A DNA stretch of 64,000 nt, taken from assembly GCA_016893485.2 (NCBI GenBank), contig JAFEKX020000001.1, positions 4,464,001-4,528,000 of the forward strand, read 5' to 3'. Within the stretch, counting starts at the first letter, position 1, and every line of letters starts with the position of its first letter. A program made the translations under genes and the position numbers. Shown here in pieces: positions 35,818 through 46,123 of the stretch. Source of the DNA: Streptomyces sp. P3. Lineage in GTDB: Bacteria > Actinomycetota > Actinomycetes > Streptomycetales > Streptomycetaceae. Below the pieces are notes generated by a model that saw nothing but the letters and a program-made list of their open reading frames with translations, was not told where the DNA came from and ran no database searches.

Positions 35818-38800
35818 CTACGGCCGAGACGGTCGACGCGCGTCACGCTGCGACAACAGCTCGCCGAGCTCCTGGACGACGGCCTTCTCGTCAGTCCCGT
35901 CGAGCGCGTCGAGGGCGGTGCGCCAGGCGTCGTACGCGTCCTGCTCACGGCCCAGTTCCCTTAGCAGCAGGCCGAGTTGGTGGCGGGCGAGGCCGCCCAT
36001 GTAGCGGTCGGCGCGCGCGTCGGCGCGGCGGAGGAGTTCGGTGCATTCGGTGTGGGCGCGGGTGGTGTGGGGGATGTGCCTTCGACGGTGGTGCCTTCAG
36101 TGGGGGTGGCTTCAGTGGGGGTGCTGTCAGTGGCCGCGTACTCGGTGGCGGTGCGGCCGAGGAGGCGGAGGGCTCGGACCAGGCCGAGGCGGGTCTGGGA
36201 CTCGCCGTGCCAGTCGCCGTGGCCGCCGAGGATGCGGAGGCTCTCCTCGAAGTGGGGTACGGCGGCGGCCGGTTCGCCGAGGGTGAGGTGGGCGTAGCCG
36301 ATGTTGCAGTGCGCGGAGTGCTGCACGATGACGGCGCCGATCTCGTTGCCGATCGCGAGGGAATGGCGGTGCTGCTCGATGGCGGCGCGGGGGTCGGTGT
36401 GTTCGTACAGGTTGCCGAGGTGGCTGTGGGTCACGGCCTCGCCATGCGGGTCGTTCAACTGCCGTGAGTAGGCGAGGCTTTGGCGCAGCGCGACGCCCGA
36501 CTCGGCGTAGCGGCCCAGCCCTTCGAGGAGCAGGCCGCGGTTGTTGAGGCAGCGGCGGATCCAGGAGACCGCGTCCAGGCGCCACCAGATCGCGAGGGCC
36601 TGGTCGTTGAGCCCGAGTGCCTCGCTCTGTCGGCCGGTCAGGAAGTGCAGCCCGGCGAGGTCTCCGAGCGCGTACGCCTCCGCCGCCGCGTCCCCGAGCC
36701 GCCGCGCCGCGCCGAGGGCGGCCCGGCCGAGCACCTCCATCTCGGCGACGCGGCCGCTGCGGAGGACGTAGGGGAAGAGGAGGCGGACGAGGGTCGAGAT
36801 GTGGGCGGTGCGGCGAGGGTTGGGGGTGTCGCGGTACCGGGGGTCACCAGCGCGACGACGTTCTCCAGCTCCAAGTCACCCCAGGCGAAGGCGTCTTCGG
36901 GACGGAGGAAGGGGTCGGTGGCGGCAACTTCCTTGGCATGCCCGGGCAGTTGAGCGGCGGTCGGGCGGCGCCGGTCGTCCTGGTCGAGACCGGGTTCGAC
37001 GATCGCGGTGAGGGTGCGCTCGGCGCGGGCGGCGTACCAGGCCAGGGCGGTATCGGTGGGGTCGGGGGTGAGGGGAGGGGCGGCTCGGTTCTCGTGGGGG
37101 CGCTGTGCGGGTTGGCTGCCGGGCTGGGGGTGGGGGTGCGTGGTTCGGCGTTCGCGGGCGGGCTGTGCGGTGTCGTTGCCGGGGTCGGGGTCGGGGTCGG
37201 GGTCGCTGCCGAGGCCGGGGTCGGATTACCTGGCTCGGCATCCGCGGCGGGAGTGGGCGGACCGGTAGCCGCGATGGTGTGGTACTGCCCGGCGGTGGTG
37301 GCCAGTTCGCGGGCGAAGTCCCGGACCAGGTCGTGGGGGGTGTAGCGGCCGTACGCCGTCTCCTCCAGCAGGGCTACGTCCACGAGGCGGTCGAGGGCGG
37401 ATTCGGTACGGCGTTCATAGGTGCCGGCGAGGCGGGCGAGCAAGGGGGCGCCGTACGACGGGAGGTCGAGGGCGCCGATGTGGCACAGGGCGAGGGCCGC
37501 GTCGCGGTCGGTGCGGCGGTCCGAGGCGGCGAGGGCGTCGTGGGCCACGGCCAGCGAACGGCGGACGCTGAGGTCGTCGTACTCCAGGTGGTGCAACCGG
37601 CTTTCAGTAGCGGCCAGTTGACCGGCCAGGACGTCCGGGGTGAGGGCCCGGCGCGCGGCGAGCCTGGCGGCCACGACGCGGAGGGCGAGCGGGAGGCGGC
37701 CGGTGAGTTCGACGAGCGGGTGGGCCGCGTCGAGGCCGTCCCGGCCGGATACGGCACGCAGCAGCGCGGCACTGTCCTCGCCGGACAGGGGTGTCAGCGG
37801 GAACCGGTGGGCACCGTCGAGCGCGGTCAGCGGCGAACGGCTGGTGACGATCACCGCGCAGCCGGTACCGGCCGGCAGCAACGGCCGTACCTGAGCGGCG
37901 CTCTCGGCGTCGTCCAGGACCATCAGCGTGCGGGTCGGGGCGAGCAGGGTGCGGAGCAACGCGGTTGCCGCGTCCGGGTGTTCGGGAATGTGACGGGGCT
38001 CGACCCCAGGTCCCGGAGCAGCGCGTGGAGTGCCTGGCCTGAGGTGAGGGGGTCATTCCGGGGTCGCGCCGTGCAGGTTCACGTACAACTGCCCGTCGGG
38101 GAAACGATCCTTCAGCATGTGCGCCGTGTACAACGCGAGGGCGCTTTTGCCCACGCCGGCCATGCCGGTGATTACGGCGAGGGGGTGGGGTTGAGGATGC
38201 GGGTTGGGGTCGATCGAGAGGGGCGCGAGGCTTTTGTACAGGGCGCGGTGGGTGTTGGCTCGGCCGGTGAAGTGGGCTGGTGGGGGCGGGAGTTGGGCTA
38301 GGCGGGGTGGTGCGTGGGGGTGGGGTGCCCTCCGGGGCCGGGGGCAGCGGGGGTGGAACTGGCTTCGGGGATGTGGAGTTGGGGGTGGCGGCCTCGTAGG
38401 AGGTGGGCGTCGGCGGGTGGGGGTCGAGCGGGGGGACAGGGGCGCCGGGGGCGTTGGTATCCGAGGCCTGCGGGCCAAGGGCGCCGGGGTTGTGGACGTC
38501 GGAGGCGTGCGGCCCGGGGGCGACAACGGCAGGCGAGTGGGACTCGATCGCCGGGGCGGGGCCGTGAGGCGCGTGGTTGTCGGCGGCGCCAACCGCACGC
38601 GGGTAGGAGCCGGGGACGGGCGCAGGGGCGCCGGGCGCGTGGGCGTGGACACCGGGGGCGAGCGGCACGGAGGAATCGGACGCGGGGGCAGAGGCGCCGG
38701 GCGCGTGGGCGTGGACACCGTGGGCGAGCGGCACGGAGGAATCGGACGCGGGCGAGCGAGCCCCGTCCACCAGCTCATCCGCTCCTACGGCACCTACGCC

Positions 38801-40063
38801 ACCGTCGGCTCCAGCCGCTCCAGCGTGACCATGCCCCGCAGTCCCGGCGCGCCCAATGCGATCGGCGTCCTCAGCACTTCCGATGCCCTCAGCACCTTCG
38901 ACCCGCCCGGCGCTCCCGATGCCCTCGGCACCCTCAACCCGCCCAGCACTAGCGGCGTTCCCGTCGCGCCCGGCGCTCCCGATGTCCTCAGCGCCCTCGG
39001 CACCTTCGACCCGCCCGGCACGAACGGCGTCCCCGACGTGCCCGGCACTCCCGATGCCCTCGGCACCCTCGACCCGCCCAGCACGAGCAGCCTCCCCGAC
39101 ACTCTCGGCACCACGGGCACCACCGGCACCACCGGCACCACCAACTCTCCCGGCACCACCCGCACCCCCGACACCCCCGCACCCAACACCCCTCCGCCCC
39201 CGCTCCCCCGCCCCCATCCACCCCCGCGGCAGATCCCACGCCTCCCGTACCTCCGTACCCCGGGGCATCACCCCAGCCGCATCCCGCGTCGCCGCCCCGC
39301 GCAGGCCCTCCCCCGCAAAACCTCCACGTGCGCCCCCGAACCGCCGCCCCCGGCTCGATCCCCAGCTCGTCCAGCAGCCGGTTGCGCAGATCACGGTGGA
39401 CGGCGAGGGCCTCCGCCTGGCGGCCCGTGCGGTGGAGGGCCAGCATCAGTTGGCGGTGGTAGGACTCGCGGAGGGTGGTCGGCGACGAGCGCGGCCAACT
39501 CCGGTACAAGCGCGCCGAGTCGGTCGCCGCCGAGGGCCAACTCCGCGTCGTAGCGCCACTCGAGGACGAGGAGTCGCGCCTCGGTGAGGCGTTGGGCGAG
39601 GGCGTAGCCGCCGAGTTCGGCGGGGGAGGCCGCTGAGCGGGGTGCCGCGCCAGAGGGCGAGGGCGGCCGTGCAGGCGCGGACGGTGCCGGGCCAGTCCTT
39701 CGCCGCGTGCGCCGACCGGGCCGTAGCGACGTGGGTCTCGAAGACGTGGACGTCCAGTTCGCCCTCGTCGACGCGGAGGACGTAGCCGGGCGGTACCGCG
39801 CGCAGCCGTTCCGGGTCGTCGAGGAGCCGGCGCAGGCGGGTCACGTGGTTGTGCAGGGACGCGTGCGCGGACGCCGGCGGTGAACCGCCCCACAGCGCGT
39901 CCTTGAGGGCGTCGACGGAGACCACCCGGCCGGGTTCGAGGAGCAGCGCGGCCAGCAGGGTCCGCACCTTGGGGCTGCTGACGGGGTGCACGGCGTCGTC
40001 GTAGTCCACCGGGTCGAAAAGGACAGGCGTGCCGAGCAGTCCGAACCGCAGCTCGTACCGCAT
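35818..40063 (-). CDS. AfsR-like BTAD / NB-ARC / TPR transcriptional regulator
   Basis: Large regulator of about 1,415 residues. Order: OmpR-type winged helix (LRFGLLGTPVLFD, LLAALLLEPGRVVSVDALKD), BTAD (YHRQLMLALHRTGRQAEALA), a low-complexity linker of about 350 residues, the NB-ARC ATPase (Walker A GMAGVGKSALAL, Walker B TLMVLDDAE, then GCAVIVTSRSPLTAL and GRLPLALRV), and C-terminal TPRs (AEAYALGDLAGLHFLTGRQ, CLNNRGLLLEGLGRYAESG, VTHSHLGNLYEHTDP). Numerous indels (at least seven, for example near 39660, 38055, 37995, 37010, 36840 and 36005) scramble frames, mostly in the linkers. ATG 40063 is the start. It likely controls secondary metabolism through nucleotide-gated oligomerisation. Confidence 0.85.
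38635..38760 (-). repeat. tandem direct repeat coding part of the regulator linker
   Basis: A unit of about 63 bases (GCGTGGGCGTGGACACCG then GGCGAGCGGCACGGAGGAAT) occurs twice, encoding two copies of a peptide containing SDSSVPLA and GVHAHAPGA. A second repeat family lies at about 38880-39090. Confidence 0.7.
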
Positions 40064-40402
40064 CACACCGAACCCGTCACCTTTCCGCGCGGCCTCTCAC
40101 GACCGTGCTCCGCGGCGGAGGTTCCGCCGCCCCTGGCGGATAACCGCCCTGCCTACGACGGTTTCCCGCCACCTTGCACCGGCCTCTGGAGGCCGGAATC
40201 CGCAACCGTACCCGCCGTCTCCCGCGACCGTGAGGCGACTTCAGGCCACACGGCTCGGGAGCATCCCGCGCACCGTTGGCCACATGTTAGCGATCCGTTG
40301 GTGCGACCTGATGTGATCACTTCATCGGATCTGGCCCGACGGCGCGCGCGTACGACGCGCAGCTCGGGGAGTGTCGCCGTCGCGGCCGGGTCGGGGACGG
40401 GA
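40064..40402. other. intergenic between AfsR-like regulator and its neighbour
   Basis: About 340 bases, with no gene seen. It must hold the regulator promoter (minus strand). A GCGGCGGAGGTTCCGCCGC stretch at about 40111 can fold, but I cannot name a site. Confidence 0.45.
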
Positions 40403-40441
40403 GAGGGCCCCGGTCGTCGGAGGTGAACGACCGGGGCCCTC
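40403..40441 (-). terminator. long hairpin terminator after the glycosyltransferase gene
   Basis: A 15-bp stem (GAGGGCCCCGGTCGT with its complement) around a nine-base loop. A second small stem, CCTCAGT/ACTGAGG, follows at about 40445-40468. It lies downstream of the minus-strand gene that ends at 40512. Confidence 0.75.
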
Positions 40442-40511
40442 GTCCCTCAGTACCTCCGAGGGACTGAGGCGCTGCGGGAACCGCTGAGGCACTACGGGAA
40501 CTGCGGCCCGC

Positions 40512-41404
40512 TCAAATAACAGGCGGTCGCCCGAGCCGCGTCAGCCGCCACACCGTCCGCCACCGCATCGGCCGCCGCTCCCCCGCGCTTTCCCGCACGC
40601 CCTCCACGAAGCCGCCGAACCACGCCCGGAGCCCGGCGACCGACCGTGTCCGTGCGAGCGTGAGCAGCGTCCAGATGCCCAGGTGGACCGGGATCAGCGC
40701 GAGCGGGAGGCGGCGGCGGACCAGCCAAACGCGGTTGCGGGCGGTGAGCCGGTAGTAGATGGCGTGCCGGGCGGGCGAGGTCTTGGGGTGCTGGAGGAGC
40801 AGCTCGGGGGCGTAGAGGATGCTCCAGCCGGCGTCGGCGGCGCGCCAGGCGAGGTCGGTCTCCTCGTGCGCGAAGAAGAACTCGGCCGGCCAGTCCCCGT
40901 CTCGGCGAGCATCGCCATGCTGAGCGCGTGCCCGCCGCCGAGGAACCCGGTGACGTAGCCGCCCTGCATCGGATCGCCCGCGCCGACCCGCGGCACATGG
41001 CGCCGCTGGGTCTCCCCGTGCTCGTCGGCGATCCTGAACCCGACGATGCCCAGGCGGGGTTGGGCCGCGTACAGATCCCGTACGCGGCGCAGCACGTCCG
41101 CGTCGACGAGGAGTCCGTCGTCGTCGAGTTCGACTACGACGTCCACGTCACCGAAGGCGCGGAGCCGGGCCAGGCCCACGTTGCGGCCGCCGGGGCAGCC
41201 GAGGTTCTCGTCGACGTCGATGGTGGTGACCTCGCCCGGGAGGGAGAGCCGGGCGGCGAACTCGGGGAGCCGGCAACCGTTTCCGACGATCACGATGCGG
41301 GTGGGCGGGAGGTCCTGTTTGGCCACGGACTCGAGGAGCGCGTCGACCTCCGCGGGCCGGTTTCCCATGGTCACCACGGCGACGGCGATCCTCGGCTCGA
41401 CCAC
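40512..41404 (-). CDS. family 2 glycosyltransferase
   Basis: About 297 residues. GT-A features: AVAVVTMGNRPAEVDALLES, VVGN-type segment IVIVGNGCRLPEFAARL, ENLGCPGGRNVGLARLRAFG, the metal-binding DxD as VELDDDGLLVDADVL, and the acceptor-site segment EFFFAHEETDLAWRAADAGW. A C-terminal amphipathic or membrane part (YYRLTARNRVWLVRRRLPLA) follows. GTG 41404 has GGAG nine bases upstream; longer starts (41458) lack a ribosome site. One slip near 40893. The donor and acceptor sugars are unknown; a rhamnosyl- or galactosyltransferase of the cell envelope is plausible. Confidence 0.88.
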
Positions 41405-41510
41405 GTCTCTCACTCCATCCGGCCATCCGGCGATGCCCGCGCCCTGACCGCGCGGCACTCGCCGTTCACCAAGATGTTGCCTCAGATCGACCGCTCGCTA
41501 CGACTCAAGT

Positions 41511-41958
41511 TCATTTTGCGGGACCTTTGTTGTCGCTTTGCCGGTTTTCCCTCCGCCGTACGAACTTCAGCCCCGACCAGTCGTCCCCAGCGCGGCGACC
41601 TTCACATCGACGACACCGAGCGGGAGGAAGAGGTCCCGCAGGTGGTTCTCGGTGAGGTCGCTCACGTGCCCCGCGGCCTTGCGCGGCCAGGCGATCCACA
41701 GCATCGCGGTGTCGGCGAGCTCGCGGACCAGCTCCGGTCCCTCCGCGTCGAGTTGCCGCCGTTCCCGGTAGAAGGCGACGGTCACGTCCACGCCCCCCGC
41801 GGGCCACCGGCGCTGACCTCGCAGTCGTCGGGAAGCCCGGGAATGGCCCAGCCGTCGGGGGCGTGCCGGAGTCCCACCCGCCCGCCGGGTTTGACGCCGA
41901 TCTTCTTCGCGAGCGGGGTGCCGGAGTAACCACCGGCTGCCGTAGGGGAGTTGACCAT
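41511..41958 (-). CDS. DUF3052 family protein
   Basis: About 149 residues. It starts MVNSPTAAGGYSGTPLAKKI and continues GVKPGGRVGLRHAPDGW, then VDVTVAFYRERRQLDAEGPE and the hallmark TAMLWIAWPRKAAGHVSDLT. It ends DDWSGLKFVRRRENRQ and a basic tail. DUF3052 has no defined activity. Frame slips near 41800 and 41578. Cys at residue about 50 (PDDCEV). Confidence 0.85.
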
Positions 41959-42062
41959 GCCGTGGACCTCCGGGCAATGCGACAGGGACGTGACGGCCTA
42001 CCGGCGGCAGGTCTGTCCGTCCGCCCTCACTCTCTCCGCCCGTCCGGGGTGACGGTAACGGA

Positions 42063-42108
42063 GAGCCCCGGCGCCCCGTCACCCGGTCAAGACGGAACGC
42101 CGGGGCTC
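42063..42108. terminator. hairpin terminator after DUF5707 gene
   Basis: GAGCCCCGGCG at 42063-42073 pairs perfectly with CGCCGGGGCTC at 42098-42108 (24-base loop), just after the minus-strand gene ending at 42128. Confidence 0.65.
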
Positions 42109-42127
42109 ACCCGACCGCGTGCAGGTG

Positions 42128-42589
42128 TCAGCCCACGATCTCGAACGTAGCCGTCTTGGGCGCGAACCCAGTGTCCCCGTCCTTGGCCGTGGCCAGCGCC
42201 GACACGTACCACGTGCCCTTCGCCGCCTCGGCCGCCTCCTTCTGGGTGATCTTGACCGTGTAGGTGCAGCGGGAGCTGTCGTCCGAGGTGGCCTTGCAGG
42301 TGGCGGACTCGACGTCGCGGAGGTCCGTCGCGGTCGGGTCCAGCTTTGAACTCGCGGGCCAGGCAACGACCTTGAGGCCGCGGATGCCCGAGTTGTCGCT
42401 GACGTCGACCGTGTAGGTGAAGGAACCGGCGCGGCTCGCGGAGGGCGCGGTGTAGTGGGCCGAGCCGTTCGTCAGGGTCGGCTTCCCGGAGGCTGTGGCG
42501 GCCGACGCGGCGAGGCCGCCGGCGACGACTCCGCCGACCGCGGCGACGCCGGCGAGGGAGAAGAGGAGAGCGCGCTTGGACATGGACAT
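42128..42589 (-). CDS. secreted DUF5707-like protein
   Basis: 153 residues, uninterrupted. Signal peptide MSMSKRALLFSLAGVAAVGG to an AASAATA cleavage site, then an immunoglobulin-like beta domain (FTYTVDVSDNSGIRGLKVVA, CKATSDDSSRCTYTVKITQK, GTWYVSALATAKDGDTGFAP). Two Cys may form a disulfide. It looks like the small exported Streptomyces family DUF5707; role unknown. Confidence 0.82.
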   Translation of the reverse strand: MSMSKRALLFSLAGVAAVGGVVAGGLAASAATASGKPTLTNGSAHYTAPSASRAGSFTYTVDVSDNSGIRGLKVVAWPASSKLDPTATDLRDVESATCKATSDDSSRCTYTVKITQKEAAEAAKGTWYVSALATAKDGDTGFAPKTATFEIVG

Positions 42590-42794
42590 GGGAGATCCCC
42601 TGATGGTGTGGGTGGTGACGGGAGCGGTGGTCGACCGCTTCCCTCGATGTGATCGAGCCTAGGAGCGGGACGGGGCGCGGTCCTCGGGCTGGAGGACGGT
42701 TGCCGCGTGGAACCAGAGATAGAGAAGGACGGGTCCGTAATCCCCCTTCCGCCTGACCCGGCCCCCTCACCTGCGCCCCTAGCCTTCGAGTGTC

Positions 42795-43759
42795 ATGAAG
42801 CGAACCGACGGCCGGCTGCTCCCGGTCCTGCTGATCTGCGCCCAGGCCCTGGTGTGGCCGGTGGCTCCGCTGCTGCGCGGCACCGTGCCGACCGCGGCCG
42901 ACCTGCTCGTGGCCGCACTGGTCGCCGGACCGGTCACGGCCGCGCTCGCCCTGCGCCGTACCCGGCCGGTGCTCACGCTCGTCGTGGTCGCCGCCGCCTG
43001 CGCGGTGGGCGCCGGTCCGCTGCCTGTCGGGGCGATGGCCGTCCTCGGCACCGCGGGCGTCGCACTCGCCCTCTTCACCGTCGCGACCGAGCGCGACACC
43101 TTCATCGCGGTCCTGTCCGTCGTCACGCTCGCCGTCTGGCAGCTGCTCCAGAACATCACCCTGACCGGCCTCAGCGACCACGACGGCCTCGACCTCGTCC
43201 TGACCGCCCTCCTCTACGGCTCCGCGTGCGGCGCGGGTCTCTACGTACGCCGCGCCCGCCGCGCCCGCCAGGCCGCCGAACTCCTCCTGAACCGCGCCGA
43301 GTCCGAGCGCCATCGCCTCCCGGCGACCGAACGGCGCCGCATGGAAAGGGAGTTGCACGACGTCAGCGCCCACCACCTCACCGCTGTCGTCGTCACCGCG
43401 GGCGCCGCGCTCGGCCTGCGTGAACGCCGTCCCGAACTCGCCGCCGAGGCACTGGAGTTCGCGACCGAGACCGGCCGCGAGGTCACCCGTGCCCTCGGAG
43501 CGGTCCGCGCCCCCGCCCCCTCACGCGAGGAACTCCCGTCCCCGAGGAGCGGTTGCGCGCCCTGGTCGCCGGTTTCCGCCGCCTCGACCAGCCGGTCGAC
43601 CTCGACATCGACCCCCTCCCCGACGGCACCGTCGCGGACGCGGCCTACGGCATCGTCCGCGAGGCCCTCACCAACGTCGCCCGCCACGCCCCGGGCGCCC
43701 ACACGACGGCCCCCGACCCTGAGCATGGTGGCAACATGCTCAGCGGTAGCGATCCTTGA
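42795..43759 (+). CDS. NarL-type sensor histidine kinase, 3' truncated
   Basis: About 320 residues. Five to six membrane segments (ADLLVAALVAGPVTAALALR, VLTLVVVAAACAVGAGPL, MAVLGTAGVALALFTVA, VLTALLYGSACGAGLYV), a coiled linker, then the HisKA_3 H-box RRRMERELHDVSAHHL with His phosphate acceptor. After one slip near 43543 the ATPase domain begins (IVREALTNVARHAPGAHT, the N-box) but stops 15 residues later: the G1 and G2 boxes are missing. The frame ends with a hairpin and a dispersed repeat (TGA 43757-43759). Without the ATP lid it cannot autophosphorylate alone. Confidence 0.82.
43719..43743. other. perfect 9-bp hairpin at the kinase breakpoint
   Basis: CTGAGCATG, loop GTGGCAA, CATGCTCAG. 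It lies exactly where the histidine kinase sequence departs from the family, 13 bases before the dispersed repeat. It may be a terminator, or a relic of the rearrangement. Confidence 0.6.
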
Positions 43760-43806
43760 GGCGCGCGGGGAACCGCGCGCCCGGCCCCAACGCGCCCGCA
43801 CCCACC
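43756..43806. repeat. dispersed repeat, copy 6, between two kinase fragments
   Basis: TTGAGGCGCGCGGGGAACCG then GCGCCCGGCCCCAACG and CGCCCGCACCC, the same layout as copies 1, 4 and 5. Confidence 0.65.
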
Positions 43807-44629
43807 GACTCCCTCAAGTCCCCGTCTCCGTCTTCGCGTTGGCAGCCACAGCCGTACACGCCACCGCCCTGACGATCGCGGTCCTGCACCGAGGCACCCG
43901 CCTCCCCACCTGCGAGGTGATCACCGCGGCAACCGCCTTCACCTCCCTGGCAGTTGGCGCGGCCTATTTCGGCGGAACCCTGCGGGCGAGGCAGGCCCGG
44001 GCAACCCAGGGCGCCCAGACAGAACAACTGGCCACCTGGACCGAGGAGGCCGTAAGAGACGCCTGGTCAGAACGCCGCCGCATCGCCGCCGGCCTGGAAA
44101 CCACCGTCCTGGCCCGCACCGCCGACATGGTCACCGAGGCGGAGGCAGGCCACCTGGACGCAACAGCGACCCGCGCCCGCGAGGCCCTCGCCGCGATGCG
44201 CGCCCTCCTGGACGCGGTCCGCGACGGCGAAGAGGACACCACCCCGACCTCCGCCCCCAACCCACCGTCCAGGCCCTGGACTTGCTCGCCCACCAGTGCC
44301 GCGCCACCGGCCGGGACGTGAAGATCAGGCTCACCGACCGCGTCCCCGAACGACTCCCCACCGAGGTCGACCTGGCCGCCTACCACGTCGCCGAGATCCT
44401 CCTCGCGACCGGCGACGACGACCCCGCCGTACTCGAACTCGACGCGGACGAGACCACGTTGACGATCACGGCCACCGGCGTGCCCCACGCCGCCGACACC
44501 GCCGTACGGGCCCGGCTGACCGCGCGCATCGCGCCGCTCGGCGGGACGCTGACGGCCGACCGGCCACCGGGGACGGTCCAGCTGCGGCTGCCGCTCGCGG
44601 CCCCGGACGACGAGGAGAGACAACGATGA
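43806..44629 (+). CDS. histidine-kinase-like protein without phosphoacceptor His, 5' truncated
   Basis: About 274 residues with no convincing start codon, the frame emerging from dispersed repeat copy 6. One or two membrane segments (VFALAATAVHATALTIAVLH, ITAATAFTSLAVGAAYFGG), a coiled segment, then a degenerate H-box WSERRRIAAGLETTVLARTA in which Leu-Glu replaces Leu-His. The HATPase-like part (VDLAAYHVAEILLATGDDDP, TLTITATGV) is also reduced. One slip near 44266. It ends TGA 44627-44629, overlapping the response-regulator ATG. It may serve as a pseudokinase partner of the regulator, or be the 3' relic of a fused pair. Confidence 0.7.
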
Positions 44630-45313
44630 GCCTCAGGGTGCTGGTCGTCGACGACCAGGGCATCGTCCGCGCGGGCTTCGCCGCCGTGATCGACGCCGAG
44701 GACGACATGACAGTCGTAGGCGAGGCCCCCGACGGTGTGACGGCGGTGGTGCTCGCCGCCGAACTCGCCCCCGACGTCATCGTGATGGACGTACGGATGC
44801 CCGAACTCGACGGTATCGCCGCCACCCGGATCATCACCGCCCGCGAGAACGCGCCGCGCGTGCTGGTACTGACCACCTTCGACCTCGACGCGTACGTCTT
44901 CGACGCCCTGCGCGCGGGAGCCTCCGGCTTCCTCCTCAAGGACGTGCACGCCTCCGAACTCCTGCACGGCATCAGGGTGGTGGCCGGCGGCGAGAGCGTG
45001 CTCACGCCGTCCGCGACCCGGCGGCTGATCGCCCACTACGCGTCCGGCGCGGGCACCGGCTTCCGGTCCGAGGGCGTCCCGCCCGAACTGGAGAGCCTCA
45101 CCACCAGCCAGCGCAACGTCCTCGCCCTGCTCGCCTCCGGCCTCAACAACGCGGAGATCGCAGCCGAGTTGGACATCACCGTCGGCACCGTCAAGTCCCA
45201 CGTCAACGCCCTGCTCCGCAAACTCGGCCTGCCGCGACCGCGTCCAGGCCACGATCCTCGCCTACGACCTCGGCATCACCCGCCCGAACCCGCCCGGCGC
45301 CGAACACCTCTGA
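44626..45313 (+). CDS. NarL/LuxR family response regulator
   Basis: About 229 residues. Receiver: VLVVDDQGIVRAGFAAVID (acidic pair), phosphorylated Asp in VIVMDVRMPELDGIAATRI, Thr in RVLVLTTFDLDAYVF and Lys in ASGFLLKDV. LuxR HTH: LESLTTSQRNVLALLASGLN, NAEIAAELDITVGTVKSHVN, ALLRKLGL. An extra C near 45235 disrupts the last helix; corrected it reads RDRVQATILAYDLGITRPNP and ends at TGA 45311-45313. Translationally coupled to the upstream kinase-like gene. Confidence 0.92.
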
Positions 45314-45356
45314 GCCTCAACGCCCTTGCGCCCAGCAGCACTTAGGAGAACTCGCC

Positions 45357-45698
45357 ATGCCCAGGACCGGCGCCACCGAAGCCACCGACGCCCGTTCCCC
45401 GCTGCACCGGATCGGCCGGAACCTCCGCAACCCCTTCGCCCTTGGCTACCTCGCGCTCTGCCTGGCCCTGCTGGTCTGGGCGTTGGTCGTGACCATCGCC
45501 GACGACTCCGGCGAGTCCATGGCGGGCGTCATCCCCCTGCTGGCCACCGCCCCGACCAGCCTCGTCTTCCTCTCCCTGCCGGGCGGCGCCCCGACCCTCG
45601 TCCTTTCCCTGGCCGTCGGCGCCCTGGTCAACGCGAGCGTCATCGGCTGGTGCGCCCGCGCGCTGACCCGCGACAACCGCTCCGACCCGCCCCGCTGA
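45357..45698 (+). CDS. small membrane protein of the two-component operon
   Basis: 113 residues, uninterrupted. Two to three hydrophobic segments (LGYLALCLALLVWALVVTIA, VIPLLATAPTSLVFLSLPGG, LVLSLAVGALVNASVIGW). A small Streptomyces family (SCO4225-like type) often found beside NarL-type regulators; function unknown. ATG 45357 follows AGGAG. Probably cotranscribed with the response regulator 43 bases upstream. Confidence 0.8.
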   Translation: MPRTGATEATDARSPLHRIGRNLRNPFALGYLALCLALLVWALVVTIADDSGESMAGVIPLLATAPTSLVFLSLPGGAPTLVLSLAVGALVNASVIGWCARALTRDNRSDPPR

Positions 45699-46123
45699 CG
45701 CCCATACGGCGCCAGGCAGTGCCGCGATGTTCGCCCTGCTGCACATCGGGCACAACCACCGCGTCAAAGGACTACGACACGAGGCACGCGACCTGCATCA
45801 CGCACCACCGACCACGCCCCGTGCAGAGCGACCGCAGTTGACGGTCGCCGCACACACCGAGCGGACCTGACCGAGGCCGAAGTACGGTTGGGCCAGGGCG
45901 CGTTGGATGCATACACCGCCTGATCCCTGGACGCCGTACCCGGACATCCCACCGACGGTCATCCGCTCACCGACACCCTCGGCGCCGTAGAACCCGACCT
46001 CGACCTGATCGTCGACCGCCAGGCCCTGCGCCCTGCTGCGGGCACTGCCCGAGCGCGAACGCGAGATCCTCTGCGTGCGGTTCTTCTGCGACATGACACA
46101 GGCCCGCATCGGACTGCAGCTAG

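Noticed and set aside
38800..39200. Regular repeats resembling a CRISPR or minisatellite array
   Set aside because: The units are in the coding linker of the AfsR-like protein, vary in length and have no unique spacers or cas genes nearby.
37604..39394. Long antisense frames over the AfsR-like regulator and many other GC-rich genes
   Set aside because: They are third-position GC shadows with Arg/Pro/Gly-rich translations and no family motifs.
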